Assembly (NCBI GenBank): GCA_902362865.1
Contig: CABIYE010000020.1
Span: 1-51,279, forward strand
Direction: 5' to 3'
Origin: Clostridiaceae bacterium
GTDB taxonomy: Bacteria > Bacillota > Clostridia > Lachnospirales > Lachnospiraceae
Length of the DNA: 51,279 nucleotides
The translations under genes were made by a program, and so were the position numbers. The notes under the pieces were generated by a model, which worked only from the letters and a program-made list of their open reading frames with translations, searched no databases and was not told the DNA's origin. Each line of letters starts with the position of its first letter. Position 1 is the stretch's first letter. Positions 7,898-16,291 of this stretch are shown here, in pieces.

Positions 7898-9163
7898 ATG
7901 AATGCAACCAATCCTTCTCTCCGGGATACTCCGGACAAAGGGCGCCTGCAGATTAATATTGTTTCGGAGATAACCGCTTTCCCTGTTGCAGACGCAACCA
8001 TCAACATTTCTTACACCGGCGTTCCGGAAAGCCAGTTGGAACAGCTCACCACTGACAGCTCCGGTCAGACAGAAACCATCGAATTGGACGCCCCTCCTTT
8101 AGAGTACAGTCTAAATCCCGAAAATGAAATACAGCCTTACGCCGAGTATACGCTTCAGATCTCTGCTCCCGGCTTTGAACCTGTCACAATCGCCGGAACG
8201 GAAATCCTCTCAGACGTTACCGCCTTACAAAATGTACAGCTCCGCCCTTCGGATGAAACCGGCATGGATGAGGAAACCTTTGTAATCCCTGCGCATACTC
8301 TATATGGAAATTACCCGGAAAAAATCCCGGAAGATGAGATTAAGCCGACACGGGAAACAGGTGAAATCGTTCTAAGCCGCGTAGTTGTCCCGGAATACAT
8401 CGTAGTACATGACGGCAGCCCCCGTGACAGCACGGCGCAGAATTACTACGTCAAATATAAGGATTATATCAAAAATGTGGCGTCCAGTGAGATTTACGCC
8501 ACCTGGCCAGCCGACACGATCCGGGCAAATGTCCTTGCCATCATGTCCTTTACCTTAAACCGGGTATATACGGAATGGTACAGGAACCAGGGCTATGATT
8601 TCACCATCACTTCCTCTACTGCCTTTGACCATAAATGGATACCGGAACGGAATTTCTATGACACCATTTCTGTCATCGTAGACGAACTGTTCGCTTCCTA
8701 CCTGTCACGTCCGAATGTCCGTCAGCCTATCCTCACCCAGTATTGCGACGGCAGACGAGTGCAATGCCCGAACTGGATGACCCAGTGGGGATCCATGTCC
8801 CTGGGAGAACAAGGCTATACGCCCATCGAAATCCTGCGCTACTATTATGGCGATGATATGTACATCAACACCGCCGAGGCAATCTCCGGCATTCCTTCTT
8901 CCTGGCCGGGATATAACCTGGAGCGGGGTTCCACCGGGCAAAAGGTGCTTCAGATGCAGGAGCAGCTAAATGTTATTGCCGGAGCATACCCTGCCATTCC
9001 GAAAATCACCGCTGATGGAATCTATGGTCCTGCAACAGAAGCATCTGTAAGAAAATTTCAATCTGTTTTCGGGCTTCCGCAAACCGGAATCACAGACTAT
9101 AAAACCTGGTATAAAATATCTGAAATATATGTAGGAGTCTCAAGAATCGCAGAACTGGTATAA
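7898..9163 (+). CDS. SpoIID-like protein with C-terminal peptidoglycan-binding domain
   Basis: A protein of 421 aa without a signal peptide or membrane helix. Residues about 15-115 look like a carboxypeptidase-regulatory/transthyretin-type beta-sandwich. Residues about 160-320 resemble the SpoIID/LytB fold (VPEYIVVHDG, then ANVLAIMSFTLNRVYTEW). Residues about 340-415 are a PG_binding_1 domain (LERGSTGQKVLQMQ, DGIYGPAT). The start is set by ACGAGG 7 nt before ATG; the open frame further upstream has no ribosome site. Proteins of this type in spore-formers are often placed at the spore coat/cortex, but that role is inference. SpoIID itself is a lytic transglycosylase; catalysis here is unproven. 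Confidence 0.7.
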   Translation: MNATNPSLRDTPDKGRLQINIVSEITAFPVADATINISYTGVPESQLEQLTTDSSGQTETIELDAPPLEYSLNPENEIQPYAEYTLQISAPGFEPVTIAGTEILSDVTALQNVQLRPSDETGMDEETFVIPAHTLYGNYPEKIPEDEIKPTRETGEIVLSRVVVPEYIVVHDGSPRDSTAQNYYVKYKDYIKNVASSEIYATWPADTIRANVLAIMSFTLNRVYTEWYRNQGYDFTITSSTAFDHKWIPERNFYDTISVIVDELFASYLSRPNVRQPILTQYCDGRRVQCPNWMTQWGSMSLGEQGYTPIEILRYYYGDDMYINTAEAISGIPSSWPGYNLERGSTGQKVLQMQEQLNVIAGAYPAIPKITADGIYGPATEASVRKFQSVFGLPQTGITDYKTWYKISEIYVGVSRIAELV

Positions 9164-9190
9164 CCAGGCATTTGTCCTGATAAAGGAAGA

Positions 9191-9220
9191 ATGGGAAAAG
9201 GTTTCTTAGCCTTTTCCCAT
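9191..9220. terminator. Convergent inverted repeat
   Basis: A perfect 11-bp inverted repeat, ATGGGAAAAGG/CCTTTTCCCAT, with an 8-nt loop lies between the convergent SpoIID-like gene and the PucR fragment, overlapping the stop of the latter. Neither strand has a strong T-tract, so it is a weak terminator for either direction. Confidence 0.45.
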
Positions 9221-9610
9221 CCGAAGAATTGCCAGCGAAAGCATAATATTCAACCTATTCTCATTCGCGGTAATATCACATTTTAAAATCTCTCTGACTG
9301 CATTCATTTTGTACTTCAAAGTATTTTTATGAAAAAAAAGGTGTTCCGCAGTCCTCGTCAAATTACACTCACATTGAAAAAAAGCATCCAGAAGTTTCAG
9401 ATAATCTGTTCCATTCTTCCTATCATACTCGATAAGCTTCCCCAGCGTTTTTTCAACAAATGCCTGATATATCTGTTCGTCTTTTCTGTCTGCAAGTATT
9501 TGGTAGACGCCGATTTCTTCATAGCATAAAATCCTGCCTGCCGTCACAGTTCCTATAAGACCGTAATCTGCATAGATTTCCTTATAAAGCCTATTTAACT
9601 CCACCGCCAT
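9206..9610 (-). CDS. C-terminal fragment of a PucR/CdaR-type regulator (possible remnant)
   Basis: About 134 aa. It matches only the end of PucR/CdaR family activators: the tail of the GGDEF-like region (YEEIGVYQIL, LGKLIEYDRKNGTDYLK) followed by the family helix-turn-helix (CNLTRTAEHLFFHKNTLKYKM). Full family members have several hundred residues. The chosen ATG at 9610 has AGGAG 6 nt upstream, so translation is plausible; a GTG at 9634 lacks a good site. The preceding 400 bp hold no sensor domain. Either a decayed gene whose 5' part was lost or a stand-alone DNA-binding protein. Confidence 0.6.
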   Translation of the reverse strand: MAVELNRLYKEIYADYGLIGTVTAGRILCYEEIGVYQILADRKDEQIYQAFVEKTLGKLIEYDRKNGTDYLKLLDAFFQCECNLTRTAEHLFFHKNTLKYKMNAVREILKCDITANENRLNIMLSLAILRMGKG

Positions 9611-9752
9611 TTTTATCTCCTGCCCTTCTGTCACTCTTTTTGCATTCTACCACATCTTCTGCTTTCCCACTTTATCCCGAGGGGACAATTTTTCACTTTT
9701 TTTCTGTCAAGGATGAACATAGAAAACCTCTTCACCCTGTGTTACAGTATTA

Positions 9753-9858
9753 TCGGAAACAAAATTAAGAGTTCTTACAACCCCGATTTAATGTTTCCGA
9801 TTGCAAAACTCTAGATTGCAAAAGAACCAGGGCTTGATACACCCTGGTTCTTTTGTTA
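9753..9858 (+). ncRNA. Candidate small RNA: H-type pseudoknot plus terminator
   Basis: A 9-bp stem pairs TCGGAAACA (9753-9761) with TGTTTCCGA (9792-9800). Its loop holds AGAGTT (9768-9773), which can pair with AACTCT (9807-9812) just 3' of the stem, as in an H-type pseudoknot. A strong terminator follows: GAACCAGGG (9824-9832), 9-nt loop, CCCTGGTTC (9842-9850), TTTT. GATTGCAAAA occurs twice, 15 bp apart (9799-9808 and 9814-9823). An extended -10-like TGTTACAGT lies at 9739-9747 with no good -35. No ORF follows on this strand, so a riboswitch is less likely than a free RNA. I do not recognise the family. Confidence 0.4.
9820..9856. terminator. Bidirectional A-stem-T terminator
   Basis: A perfect 9-bp stem flanked by AAAA on the left and TTTT on the right, so it can terminate transcripts from both sides. 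It is the 3' end of the candidate RNA on the plus strand. Confidence 0.75.
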
Positions 9859-9958
9859 TATCTGAACTTAAAACTCTAAATCACTTTAAAACCTTGCGCC
9901 CGGTTCAGTACTGCATCTCTTATGAATGTAAACACTGAAACATTGAAATATAAATACC

Positions 9959-9974
9959 CCGATATCAGTATCGG
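9959..9974 (-). terminator. Probable pgm terminator
   Basis: CCGATA/TATCGG with loop TCAG, 48 bp past the pgm stop. On the minus strand it is followed by GGTATTTATATTT, a poor U-tract, so termination is probably partial. Confidence 0.45.
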
Positions 9975-10022
9975 CAATTTTCTATCCGGATGTCTACTTT
10001 TATTCTCAGTTTCTATATCAGC

Positions 10023-11705
10023 CTATGCCAGTATTGGTTTCAGAGCTTCTGCCAGTTTATCCTTCTGAGCCTGTGCCTCTGCCAGGTCTTTTCCCAATGT
10101 CGTAAAGTATGTCTTAATCTTTGGCTCTGTACCGGACGGACGAACGATAACCGCTGCTCCGCCTTCCAGATCATAAATCAGGACATTCGCCGCCGGAAGT
10201 CCTGTCTCTTCCGGTTTCTTAAAGTCTGTAACTTTCACTACCGTATAACCGCCAATCTCTGTCGGCGGATTCTTACGCAACTCTTCCATAATTCCTGCCA
10301 TCTTATCCATACCGGACAGACCCGGGAACTCAAAGCTGTCAACCTTATTCAGGTAACGTCCGTACTGTGCATAAATCTCTTCCAGGCGCTGCTTAATGGA
10401 AGAACCGATACTGCGGTAGTATGCTGCCATCTCACAAATTAACATAGAACCGATAATCGCATCTTTATCACGTACATATGGTCCTGCCAGGTAGCCATAG
10501 CTTTCCTCAAATCCAAAGATAAAGCGGTCTACTTCTCCCGCCGCCTCCAGAGTGGCAATCTGGTCTCCAATCCACTTGAAGCCGGTCAGAACACTTCTGA
10601 GTTCTACACCATAATGTGCAGCTACCGCATCTGCAAGCGGCGTGGATACGATAGATTTTACTGCAACCGGATTCTCCGGCATCGTGCCATTCTCAATCCG
10701 GCCCGCACAGATATAATCTAACAGAAGGACTCCAACCTCATTGCCGGATACCAGCTCATAGGAGCCATCCGGGCACTTAATTGCAATACCTACACGGTCA
10801 GCATCCGGATCGGTAGCCAACATCAGATCCGCTCCTGACTTCTCTGCCAGTTCAAGACCTAATTTCAATGCCTCGAAAATCTCCGGGTTCGGATATGGGC
10901 ATGTAGGGAAGTTGCCGTCCGGATACTGCTGCTCCGGAACAATCGTAATATCATCAATACCAATGTCATTCAGAACACGGGTAACCGGAACCAGGCCGCT
11001 GCCGTTAAGCGGAGAATATACTAACTTCAGCCCCGCCGTCTTGCAAAGTCCCGGGCGGACGCTGCGCGCTTCAATCGCAGCGTAAAGAGCTTCTTTACAA
11101 TCATCTCCCACATAGGCGATCAGACCTGCTTCCATTCCCTCTTCAAAGCTCATCATCTTAGCACCTTCAAGGATATCTGTCTTCTGAATCTCTGCATACA
11201 CAATATCTGCTGCCTCATCCGTCATCTGGCAGCCGTCCGGGCCATATGCCTTATATCCGTTGTATTTTGCCGGGTTATGAGACGCCGTAACCATAATGCC
11301 GGCATTTGCCTCATAATAACGGGTTGCAAAACTCAACGCCGGAACCGGCATAAGAGCGTCGTAAATGCGGACTTTAATCCCATTTGCCGCAAGAACACAC
11401 GCTGCTGTCTTAGCAAACACATCACTCTTAATACGGCTGTCATAACTGATTGCAACCAGTTGATTGCCTCCCTGTGTTTTCACCCAGTTTGCCAGTCCCT
11501 GCGTTGCCTGGCGTACAACATAAATATTCATACGGTTGGAACCGGCGCCCAGCACACCTCTGAGGCCTGCAGTACCAAACTTCAGAGAAACCGCGAACCG
11601 TTCCTTAATCTCTTCTTCCTTACCGGCGATTTCCTTCAGTTCTGCTGTCAGGTCAGCATCCTCCAGGTCAGCATCAGCCCAGCGTTTGTAGTCGTCCATG
11701 TACAT
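10023..11705 (-). CDS. pgm: Phosphoglucomutase / phosphomannomutase family
   Basis: Interconverts glucose-1-phosphate and glucose-6-phosphate (alpha-D-phosphohexomutase superfamily), linking glycolysis with glycogen and wall-sugar synthesis. It has 560 aa, typical of the long Firmicute (PgcA-like) form. Visible motifs are the phosphoserine loop TASHNPAKYNG (Ser142), the metal loop ATDPDADRVG near 298, the sugar-binding GFEESYGYLAG, and a C-terminal phosphate-binding RPSGTEPK. GGTGAG lies 5 nt before the ATG. It has its own consensus promoter and is probably monocistronic. The exact hexose preference cannot be read from the sequence. Confidence 0.93.
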   Translation of the reverse strand: MYMDDYKRWADADLEDADLTAELKEIAGKEEEIKERFAVSLKFGTAGLRGVLGAGSNRMNIYVVRQATQGLANWVKTQGGNQLVAISYDSRIKSDVFAKTAACVLAANGIKVRIYDALMPVPALSFATRYYEANAGIMVTASHNPAKYNGYKAYGPDGCQMTDEAADIVYAEIQKTDILEGAKMMSFEEGMEAGLIAYVGDDCKEALYAAIEARSVRPGLCKTAGLKLVYSPLNGSGLVPVTRVLNDIGIDDITIVPEQQYPDGNFPTCPYPNPEIFEALKLGLELAEKSGADLMLATDPDADRVGIAIKCPDGSYELVSGNEVGVLLLDYICAGRIENGTMPENPVAVKSIVSTPLADAVAAHYGVELRSVLTGFKWIGDQIATLEAAGEVDRFIFGFEESYGYLAGPYVRDKDAIIGSMLICEMAAYYRSIGSSIKQRLEEIYAQYGRYLNKVDSFEFPGLSGMDKMAGIMEELRKNPPTEIGGYTVVKVTDFKKPEETGLPAANVLIYDLEGGAAVIVRPSGTEPKIKTYFTTLGKDLAEAQAQKDKLAEALKPILA

Positions 11706-11767
11706 CGTTACTCACCTATCCTTTAATCATTATAGAAGGTATTTCCATAAATATATACCTATGTTTA

Positions 11768-11796
11768 ATTTTAAATAATTTAGAGACAGGTGTCAA
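11768..11796 (-). promoter_or_regulatory. Sigma-A promoter of pgm
   Basis: Perfect -35 TTGACA (11791-11796), 17-bp spacer, TAAAAT (11768-11773). It is about 60 bp upstream of the pgm ATG. Confidence 0.7.
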
Positions 11797-11863
11797 TCTA
11801 TTCTTGTTAATATTCCACACTTTATAACAATTCCTTCCGTAAAATCCTGTCAATTTATTACAA

Positions 11864-13099
11864 TTACAGAAACAGAACTTCTAATGCATTCTCTACCGCC
11901 TTTTTATAACTCATTTTTTTAACACCGACCGTCGCCACAATAGCCACACTTCCTATTTTCGTCCCATTGATAGAATAGACAACTTCTCCCACCTTATCTC
12001 CTTCTTTAACTGGAGCAGCCACATCACCCTGCGTAATGATCTTTTTTTCTATCTTACTTAAATCCGCCCCTTCCACATCAATATACTGAAATGGTTCCGC
12101 CTGTTTTACCGGAACTTCCTTTTCTTCACCTGATGCAACCGGGACCGGGTCAAGCCGTCCGCTTCCATCATCTATGTATTTCATACATTTGCCAAACCCA
12201 TAATCCAAAAGAGTTCTGGCATCCTGAAACCGCATCTTAGAATCCGGCGCAGCCATGATAACCGCAATCAAATCTATATCGTTTTTCCTGGCAGTAGCAG
12301 AGACACAGAATTTCGCCTCTCCGGTAGACCCTGTTTTCAATCCGGTCGTATACTCATACTGCCGTACCAACTTATTGGTATTCGCAAGTCCGAATTCACT
12401 GGAACCTTTATTTGTCGTATGTGTAATATTTTCCATCCAAATCATAGAATAGTTTTCAATCTGCGGATATTTGGTAACCATTTCCTGCGACATAAGCGCA
12501 ATGTCCCTTGCTGTCGTCAGATGTCCTTCCGTGTCCAGCCCACAGCAGTTTACAAAATGCGTATGCTCCATTCCAAGTCCGGCCGCACGTTCGTTCATAT
12601 GATTTACAAATTCTTCCTCGCTGCCCCACACATACTCTGCCATCGCCACACAGGCGTCGTTAGCGCTGGCAACCGCAATACACTTTATCATTGTTTCTAC
12701 CGTCTGCGTCTCTCCGGCTTCCAGAAACACCTGAGAACCACCCATGGATGCCGCATGTTCGGAGGTTGTCACCTCATCCTCCAGTCCGATTTTTCCTTCT
12801 TCAAGTGCATCAAAGATCAGTAAAAGCGTCATGATCTTGGTAACACTTGCCGGCGGACGCTGAGTGTCGGCATCTTTCTCGTAAATGACAGTTCCGGTAG
12901 AAGCCTCCATTAAAATAGCAGACGGTGCGGATATCTCTACCCCTCCCGTCTGCTTCTCTTCTGTACTTTCTTCCACGTTCCCTTCTATCGTTTCTTGCTC
13001 TGTTGTCTCTTCTTCATATGCGATTCCATAATTATCTGCTGCCATTACAGGTTGCGCACACAGCATTACACAAAGTATCAGTGCCAGAAAACGTCTCAT
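11864..13099 (-). CDS. dacF: D-alanyl-D-alanine carboxypeptidase (DacF/PBP5 type)
   Basis: A low-molecular-weight penicillin-binding protein that removes the terminal D-Ala from peptidoglycan stem peptides outside the membrane. It has 411 aa with signal peptide 1-21 (ending MAA). Active-site motifs: SVTK (Ser85, Lys88), SAN (145-147), KTG (255-257). A PBP5 C-terminal beta domain occupies the last ~100 residues. A long acidic, Thr/Glu-rich linker follows the signal peptide. I chose ATG at 13099 because GGAG is correctly spaced; a TTG two codons upstream is too close to it. The vegetative (DacA) versus sporulation (DacF) role is not settled by sequence. Confidence 0.9.
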   Translation of the reverse strand: MRRFLALILCVMLCAQPVMAADNYGIAYEEETTEQETIEGNVEESTEEKQTGGVEISAPSAILMEASTGTVIYEKDADTQRPPASVTKIMTLLLIFDALEEGKIGLEDEVTTSEHAASMGGSQVFLEAGETQTVETMIKCIAVASANDACVAMAEYVWGSEEEFVNHMNERAAGLGMEHTHFVNCCGLDTEGHLTTARDIALMSQEMVTKYPQIENYSMIWMENITHTTNKGSSEFGLANTNKLVRQYEYTTGLKTGSTGEAKFCVSATARKNDIDLIAVIMAAPDSKMRFQDARTLLDYGFGKCMKYIDDGSGRLDPVPVASGEEKEVPVKQAEPFQYIDVEGADLSKIEKKIITQGDVAAPVKEGDKVGEVVYSINGTKIGSVAIVATVGVKKMSYKKAVENALEVLFL

Positions 13100-13224
13100 C
13101 GGCAACTCTCCATACCGTATCGATTACTACTAGTGTAATATGATGTTTAAGAAAATATGACTGGCATATCCATTTTCGTTGTGATAAGATAAAAAACAGT
13201 ATATTCGTGAAAGAGGTTTTACAT

Positions 13225-14346
13225 ATGAATAAAAAAGAAATATTAGAAATCCGTAAGCAATTCAGCCCACAGAACTGTGCCATCACCCGCATCTGCGGAT
13301 GTTACGTTGATGGCGACAAGGAAAAAAAGCTGGAATTTAAAGAAGCATTCCTGTCTCTTCCTGAGGAAGAAGAATTTAAATACTTCGACATTTTCAAAAA
13401 AACCCTGTCCGGCACCGTAGGGAAGAATCTCCTCAACATGGGATTTCCGTTAGATCAGGAATTCAAAGGAGGCACACAAGATTTCCTATTACAGCTTAAA
13501 AACAGCAAGCTGACCGACGATATCCTTCTGTCGGAATTCTACGATAAAGTAGTAGAGAGCTATGATTTTGGAGAACATTATCTGATTCTCCTCATTCATG
13601 CCGCCTACGATGTCCCCGGGCGTGCATCCGACGGGATGGAGATGTTTGATGCATCTGACACTGTGTACGACTTTATCTTGTGCAGTATCTGTCCTGTAAG
13701 TCTCTCAAAGGCGGGCCTTTGCTATAATGCAGAGAAAAATGCAATCGAAGACCGCATCCGCGACTGGATCGTAGGAGAACCTGCCACAGGCTTTTTATTC
13801 CCCGCTTTCAATGACAGGAGCAGCGACCTTCACAACCTGCTCTACTATTCTAAAAAGCCTGAGGAACTTCAGGATTATTTTGTAGAACAAGTCTTAGGCT
13901 GCAATGAAGTCATGTCCGCAGGTACACAGAAGGATTCCTTCCATACAATCCTCAGTGATACCCTGGGAGAAAGCTGTAATTATGAAATAGTGAAATCTAT
14001 CCATGAAAACCTGAATGAGATGATAGAAGAAAATAAAGAAAGTCTGGATTCTTTCGCCCTGGATAAAAAAGATATGCGCCGTCTCCTATCCGTAAGCGGC
14101 GTGGCGGAAGAAAATCTGGAGTCCTTTGATAAAGATTATGATGAAGCTGTTGGAGAAAAGAGCACGCTCCTTGTCTCCAACATCGCAAGCACACGAAAAT
14201 TCAACATCAAAACTCCGGAGATTGTAATCAATGTAAATCCGGAACGGGCAGACCTGGTAGAAATCAGAGAAATCGACGGTAGAAAATGCCTTGTCATTCC
14301 TGTTGACAGCGAAGTGGAGGTCAACGGAATAAACGTGAAATCCTAA
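13225..14346 (+). CDS. DUF4317 family protein
   Basis: A 373-aa soluble protein of the DUF4317 family, common in Lachnospiraceae and of unknown function. The N-terminus (KKEILEIRKQFSPQNCAITRICGCYVDG) is the family signature. No membrane segment, signal peptide or known catalytic motif is seen. The C-terminus is acidic with a short Val-rich beta-type end. ATG at 13225 has AAGAGG 8 nt upstream; a GTG 18 nt earlier lacks one. It is divergent from dacF. Its stop overlaps the stop of the convergent pentapeptide gene. Confidence 0.8.
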   Translation: MNKKEILEIRKQFSPQNCAITRICGCYVDGDKEKKLEFKEAFLSLPEEEEFKYFDIFKKTLSGTVGKNLLNMGFPLDQEFKGGTQDFLLQLKNSKLTDDILLSEFYDKVVESYDFGEHYLILLIHAAYDVPGRASDGMEMFDASDTVYDFILCSICPVSLSKAGLCYNAEKNAIEDRIRDWIVGEPATGFLFPAFNDRSSDLHNLLYYSKKPEELQDYFVEQVLGCNEVMSAGTQKDSFHTILSDTLGESCNYEIVKSIHENLNEMIEENKESLDSFALDKKDMRRLLSVSGVAEENLESFDKDYDEAVGEKSTLLVSNIASTRKFNIKTPEIVINVNPERADLVEIREIDGRKCLVIPVDSEVEVNGINVKS

Positions 14347-15053
14347 TACCCGATGGCCTCTTCCCGGGTCATCCAGAAATGGATTCCCGTAGTGGAATCC
14401 ATCCACCGGTCTTCATTGAAATCCTTCACTTCTACCCACTGCCCTTTCCGGTACACAAAGTTTTCATCTACCAGAGACCAAGCTTCATCAAATTCCTCTG
14501 TAGAATCAAAACTCTTAATGGTAAGCACCTTTGCTTTATTACATCTGCAGGAAGGCAGGGTCGCCGATGTACGCTTGGCATCTGCCGGAATCAGAAGCTG
14601 TACCAGCCGGTCGTTGACACATTTCTTGTAGCCAAGGATCGGTCCGGTCTCCGGGCAGTGCATCCGAAACCACTGCGTATTCTCATCTGACACAATATCG
14701 TCCAATACCGCATGCTCCAGTACTGCCGCAAAAAGATTGGCACCTTTGATATTGCAGCCAGTCATATCACACCCCCTCATACACGCCCCATACAGATTCG
14801 CATTTTCAAAAATCACTTTTCTGAGAGAGCACCCATCCAAACCAGCATTCATAATACTGGATCCTGTAAGGTCCGCTCCGTCAAAAACCACATTTTGAAA
14901 CATACATAAATCAAATTTAATATAAGAAAGATCCTTTCTCGACAGATCCATATCGTCAAACTCCAGATCGGATAGATCCAACACCTCTCCACGGACACGC
15001 CCTTTCAATCTTTCTTCCAGTTCTTCTTTGCTTAATTTATACAAATAACTCAC
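14343..15053 (-). CDS. Pentapeptide-repeat protein
   Basis: 236 aa. Residues about 25-135 are pentapeptide repeats of the A(D/N)LXX type (VFDGADLTGSSIM, ENANLYGACM, IKGANLFAAVLEHAVL), which fold into a right-handed quadrilateral helix. The remaining ~100 residues form the C-terminal domain often attached to such repeats (DUF5758-like: LIPADAKRTSA, WVEVKDFNEDR, GIHFWMTREEA). The function of this family is not established. It starts 11 bp after the ProX-type gene and probably shares its mRNA. Confidence 0.8.
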   Translation of the reverse strand: MSYLYKLSKEELEERLKGRVRGEVLDLSDLEFDDMDLSRKDLSYIKFDLCMFQNVVFDGADLTGSSIMNAGLDGCSLRKVIFENANLYGACMRGCDMTGCNIKGANLFAAVLEHAVLDDIVSDENTQWFRMHCPETGPILGYKKCVNDRLVQLLIPADAKRTSATLPSCRCNKAKVLTIKSFDSTEEFDEAWSLVDENFVYRKGQWVEVKDFNEDRWMDSTTGIHFWMTREEAIGY

Positions 15054-15064
15054 CCCAATCCGCT

Positions 15065-15607
15065 TTATAAATCAACAATTCTTGGTCTGTGATGTGTGTA
15101 GGGAAGGAACTTTTTAAGGAGATCCCGGGTTTTAAACTTCAGGTGGGTAGTATTGATTCCTGTATTACATACAAACCATTCCTGCTCTGCCACTTCCTTA
15201 TCAATAATTAATTGAACATAATCATCCTTGTCATTCAAAAGCCCTACCACACTGGCAGAACCCGGTTTCGTCCCCAGATGCTCCCACATATGTTCCGGTG
15301 AGGCAAAAGACATATGGGAGACTCCCAGCTTTTTACTGAAAGAAGCGGTATCAAACGCCTTTTCCTCCGGCATTACAAGCAGAAAGAAGCTGGTCTTCTT
15401 CTGATTACACAAAAATACATCCTTTCTCACAGGTGCACCCAATACTTTTCCGATATCCGAGCACTCCTCCATAGAAGATGCCGGTTCATTATCCACCCGC
15501 CAGAATGGTATGCCCAGCTTCGTAAACACTTTATATACTTCCTGTTCCAGCGGAACACGTTCTTTTACATCGTCCGGAACAGTCGTTACAATATCACTTA
15601 TATACAT
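15065..15607 (-). CDS. ProX/YbaK-type prolyl-tRNA editing protein
   Basis: 180 aa. A free-standing trans-editing deacylase of the PrdX/ProXp-ala group, which hydrolyses mischarged Ala-tRNA(Pro). The YbaK/ProRS-INS fold is recognised from VYKVFTKLGIPFWRVDN, the conserved lysine region KDVFLCN, and LGTKPGSASVVGLLND near the C-terminus. GGAGG 7 nt before the ATG at 15607 sets the start; an ATG seven codons upstream has no such site. It is first in a two-gene unit with the pentapeptide gene and divergent from maf. Confidence 0.85.
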   Translation of the reverse strand: MYISDIVTTVPDDVKERVPLEQEVYKVFTKLGIPFWRVDNEPASSMEECSDIGKVLGAPVRKDVFLCNQKKTSFFLLVMPEEKAFDTASFSKKLGVSHMSFASPEHMWEHLGTKPGSASVVGLLNDKDDYVQLIIDKEVAEQEWFVCNTGINTTHLKFKTRDLLKKFLPYTHHRPRIVDL

Positions 15608-15687
15608 AGGTATTCCCTCCGACTTCATTTTGTTTTATAATGGTTATTATAATTCAATCCTATAAAAAAGAAAAGAGGTACACACGA

Positions 15688-16287
15688 ATGAAATATATTT
15701 TGGCATCCGCCTCCCCAAGAAGAAAAGAATTACTGTCCCTTGCCGGATTTGACTTTGAAGTTATCCCTTCCGGCATAGAAGAAAAAATCACAAAAACCAT
15801 ACCCTCCGAAGTTGTCATAGAGCTTGCACTGCAAAAAGCGGAAGATGTCTATCTCTGCCACACAGAAAATAATTGTACCATCATCGGAGCCGATACAGTA
15901 GTTGCATACCGGGACGAAATCCTTGGCAAGCCCAAAGATGAAAACGACGCTTTCGACATGCTATCCATGCTGTCCGACCGCACGCACCAGGTATATACCG
16001 GAGTTGCCCTGATTACCACCGAAAAAGGCATAAAGCACACCCGTACCTTTGCGGTTCGTACTGACGTAACCTTTTATCCTCTCTCACGGCAGGAGATTGA
16101 GGCATATATCGAAACAAAAGACCCTATGGACAAGGCTGGAGCCTATGGCATCCAGGGACCTTTTGCCGTCCATGTAAAGGAAATCCACGGTGATTATAAT
16201 AACGTAGTAGGGCTGCCAATCTCCCGCCTGTATCAGGAAATGAAAAAGACGCTCACACCGAAATGTAAACGTCTTGTATTTGAATAA
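15688..16287 (+). CDS. maf: Maf family nucleotide pyrophosphatase
   Basis: 199 aa. Hydrolyses non-canonical or excess nucleoside triphosphates (dTTP/UTP-type) to monophosphates. Maf hallmarks are LASASPRRKELL at the N-terminus, IGADTVV near residue 70, and KDPMDKAGAYGIQG near 150. The start follows AGAGG. The 16-codon upstream extension of the frame is ignored because it lacks a ribosome site and breaks the conserved MKYILASASPRR start. It converges on the aminotransferase with only 4 bp between stops. Confidence 0.95.
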   Translation: MKYILASASPRRKELLSLAGFDFEVIPSGIEEKITKTIPSEVVIELALQKAEDVYLCHTENNCTIIGADTVVAYRDEILGKPKDENDAFDMLSMLSDRTHQVYTGVALITTEKGIKHTRTFAVRTDVTFYPLSRQEIEAYIETKDPMDKAGAYGIQGPFAVHVKEIHGDYNNVVGLPISRLYQEMKKTLTPKCKRLVFE

Positions 16288-16291
16288 TATT

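Larger units (their letters stand above)
9611..10022. other. Gene-free stretch between the PucR fragment and pgm
   Basis: I find no protein-coding gene in these 412 bases. They contain the structured candidate RNA at 9753-9858 and the pgm terminator at 9959-9974. The rest is AT-rich with no recognisable motif. Confidence 0.7.
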
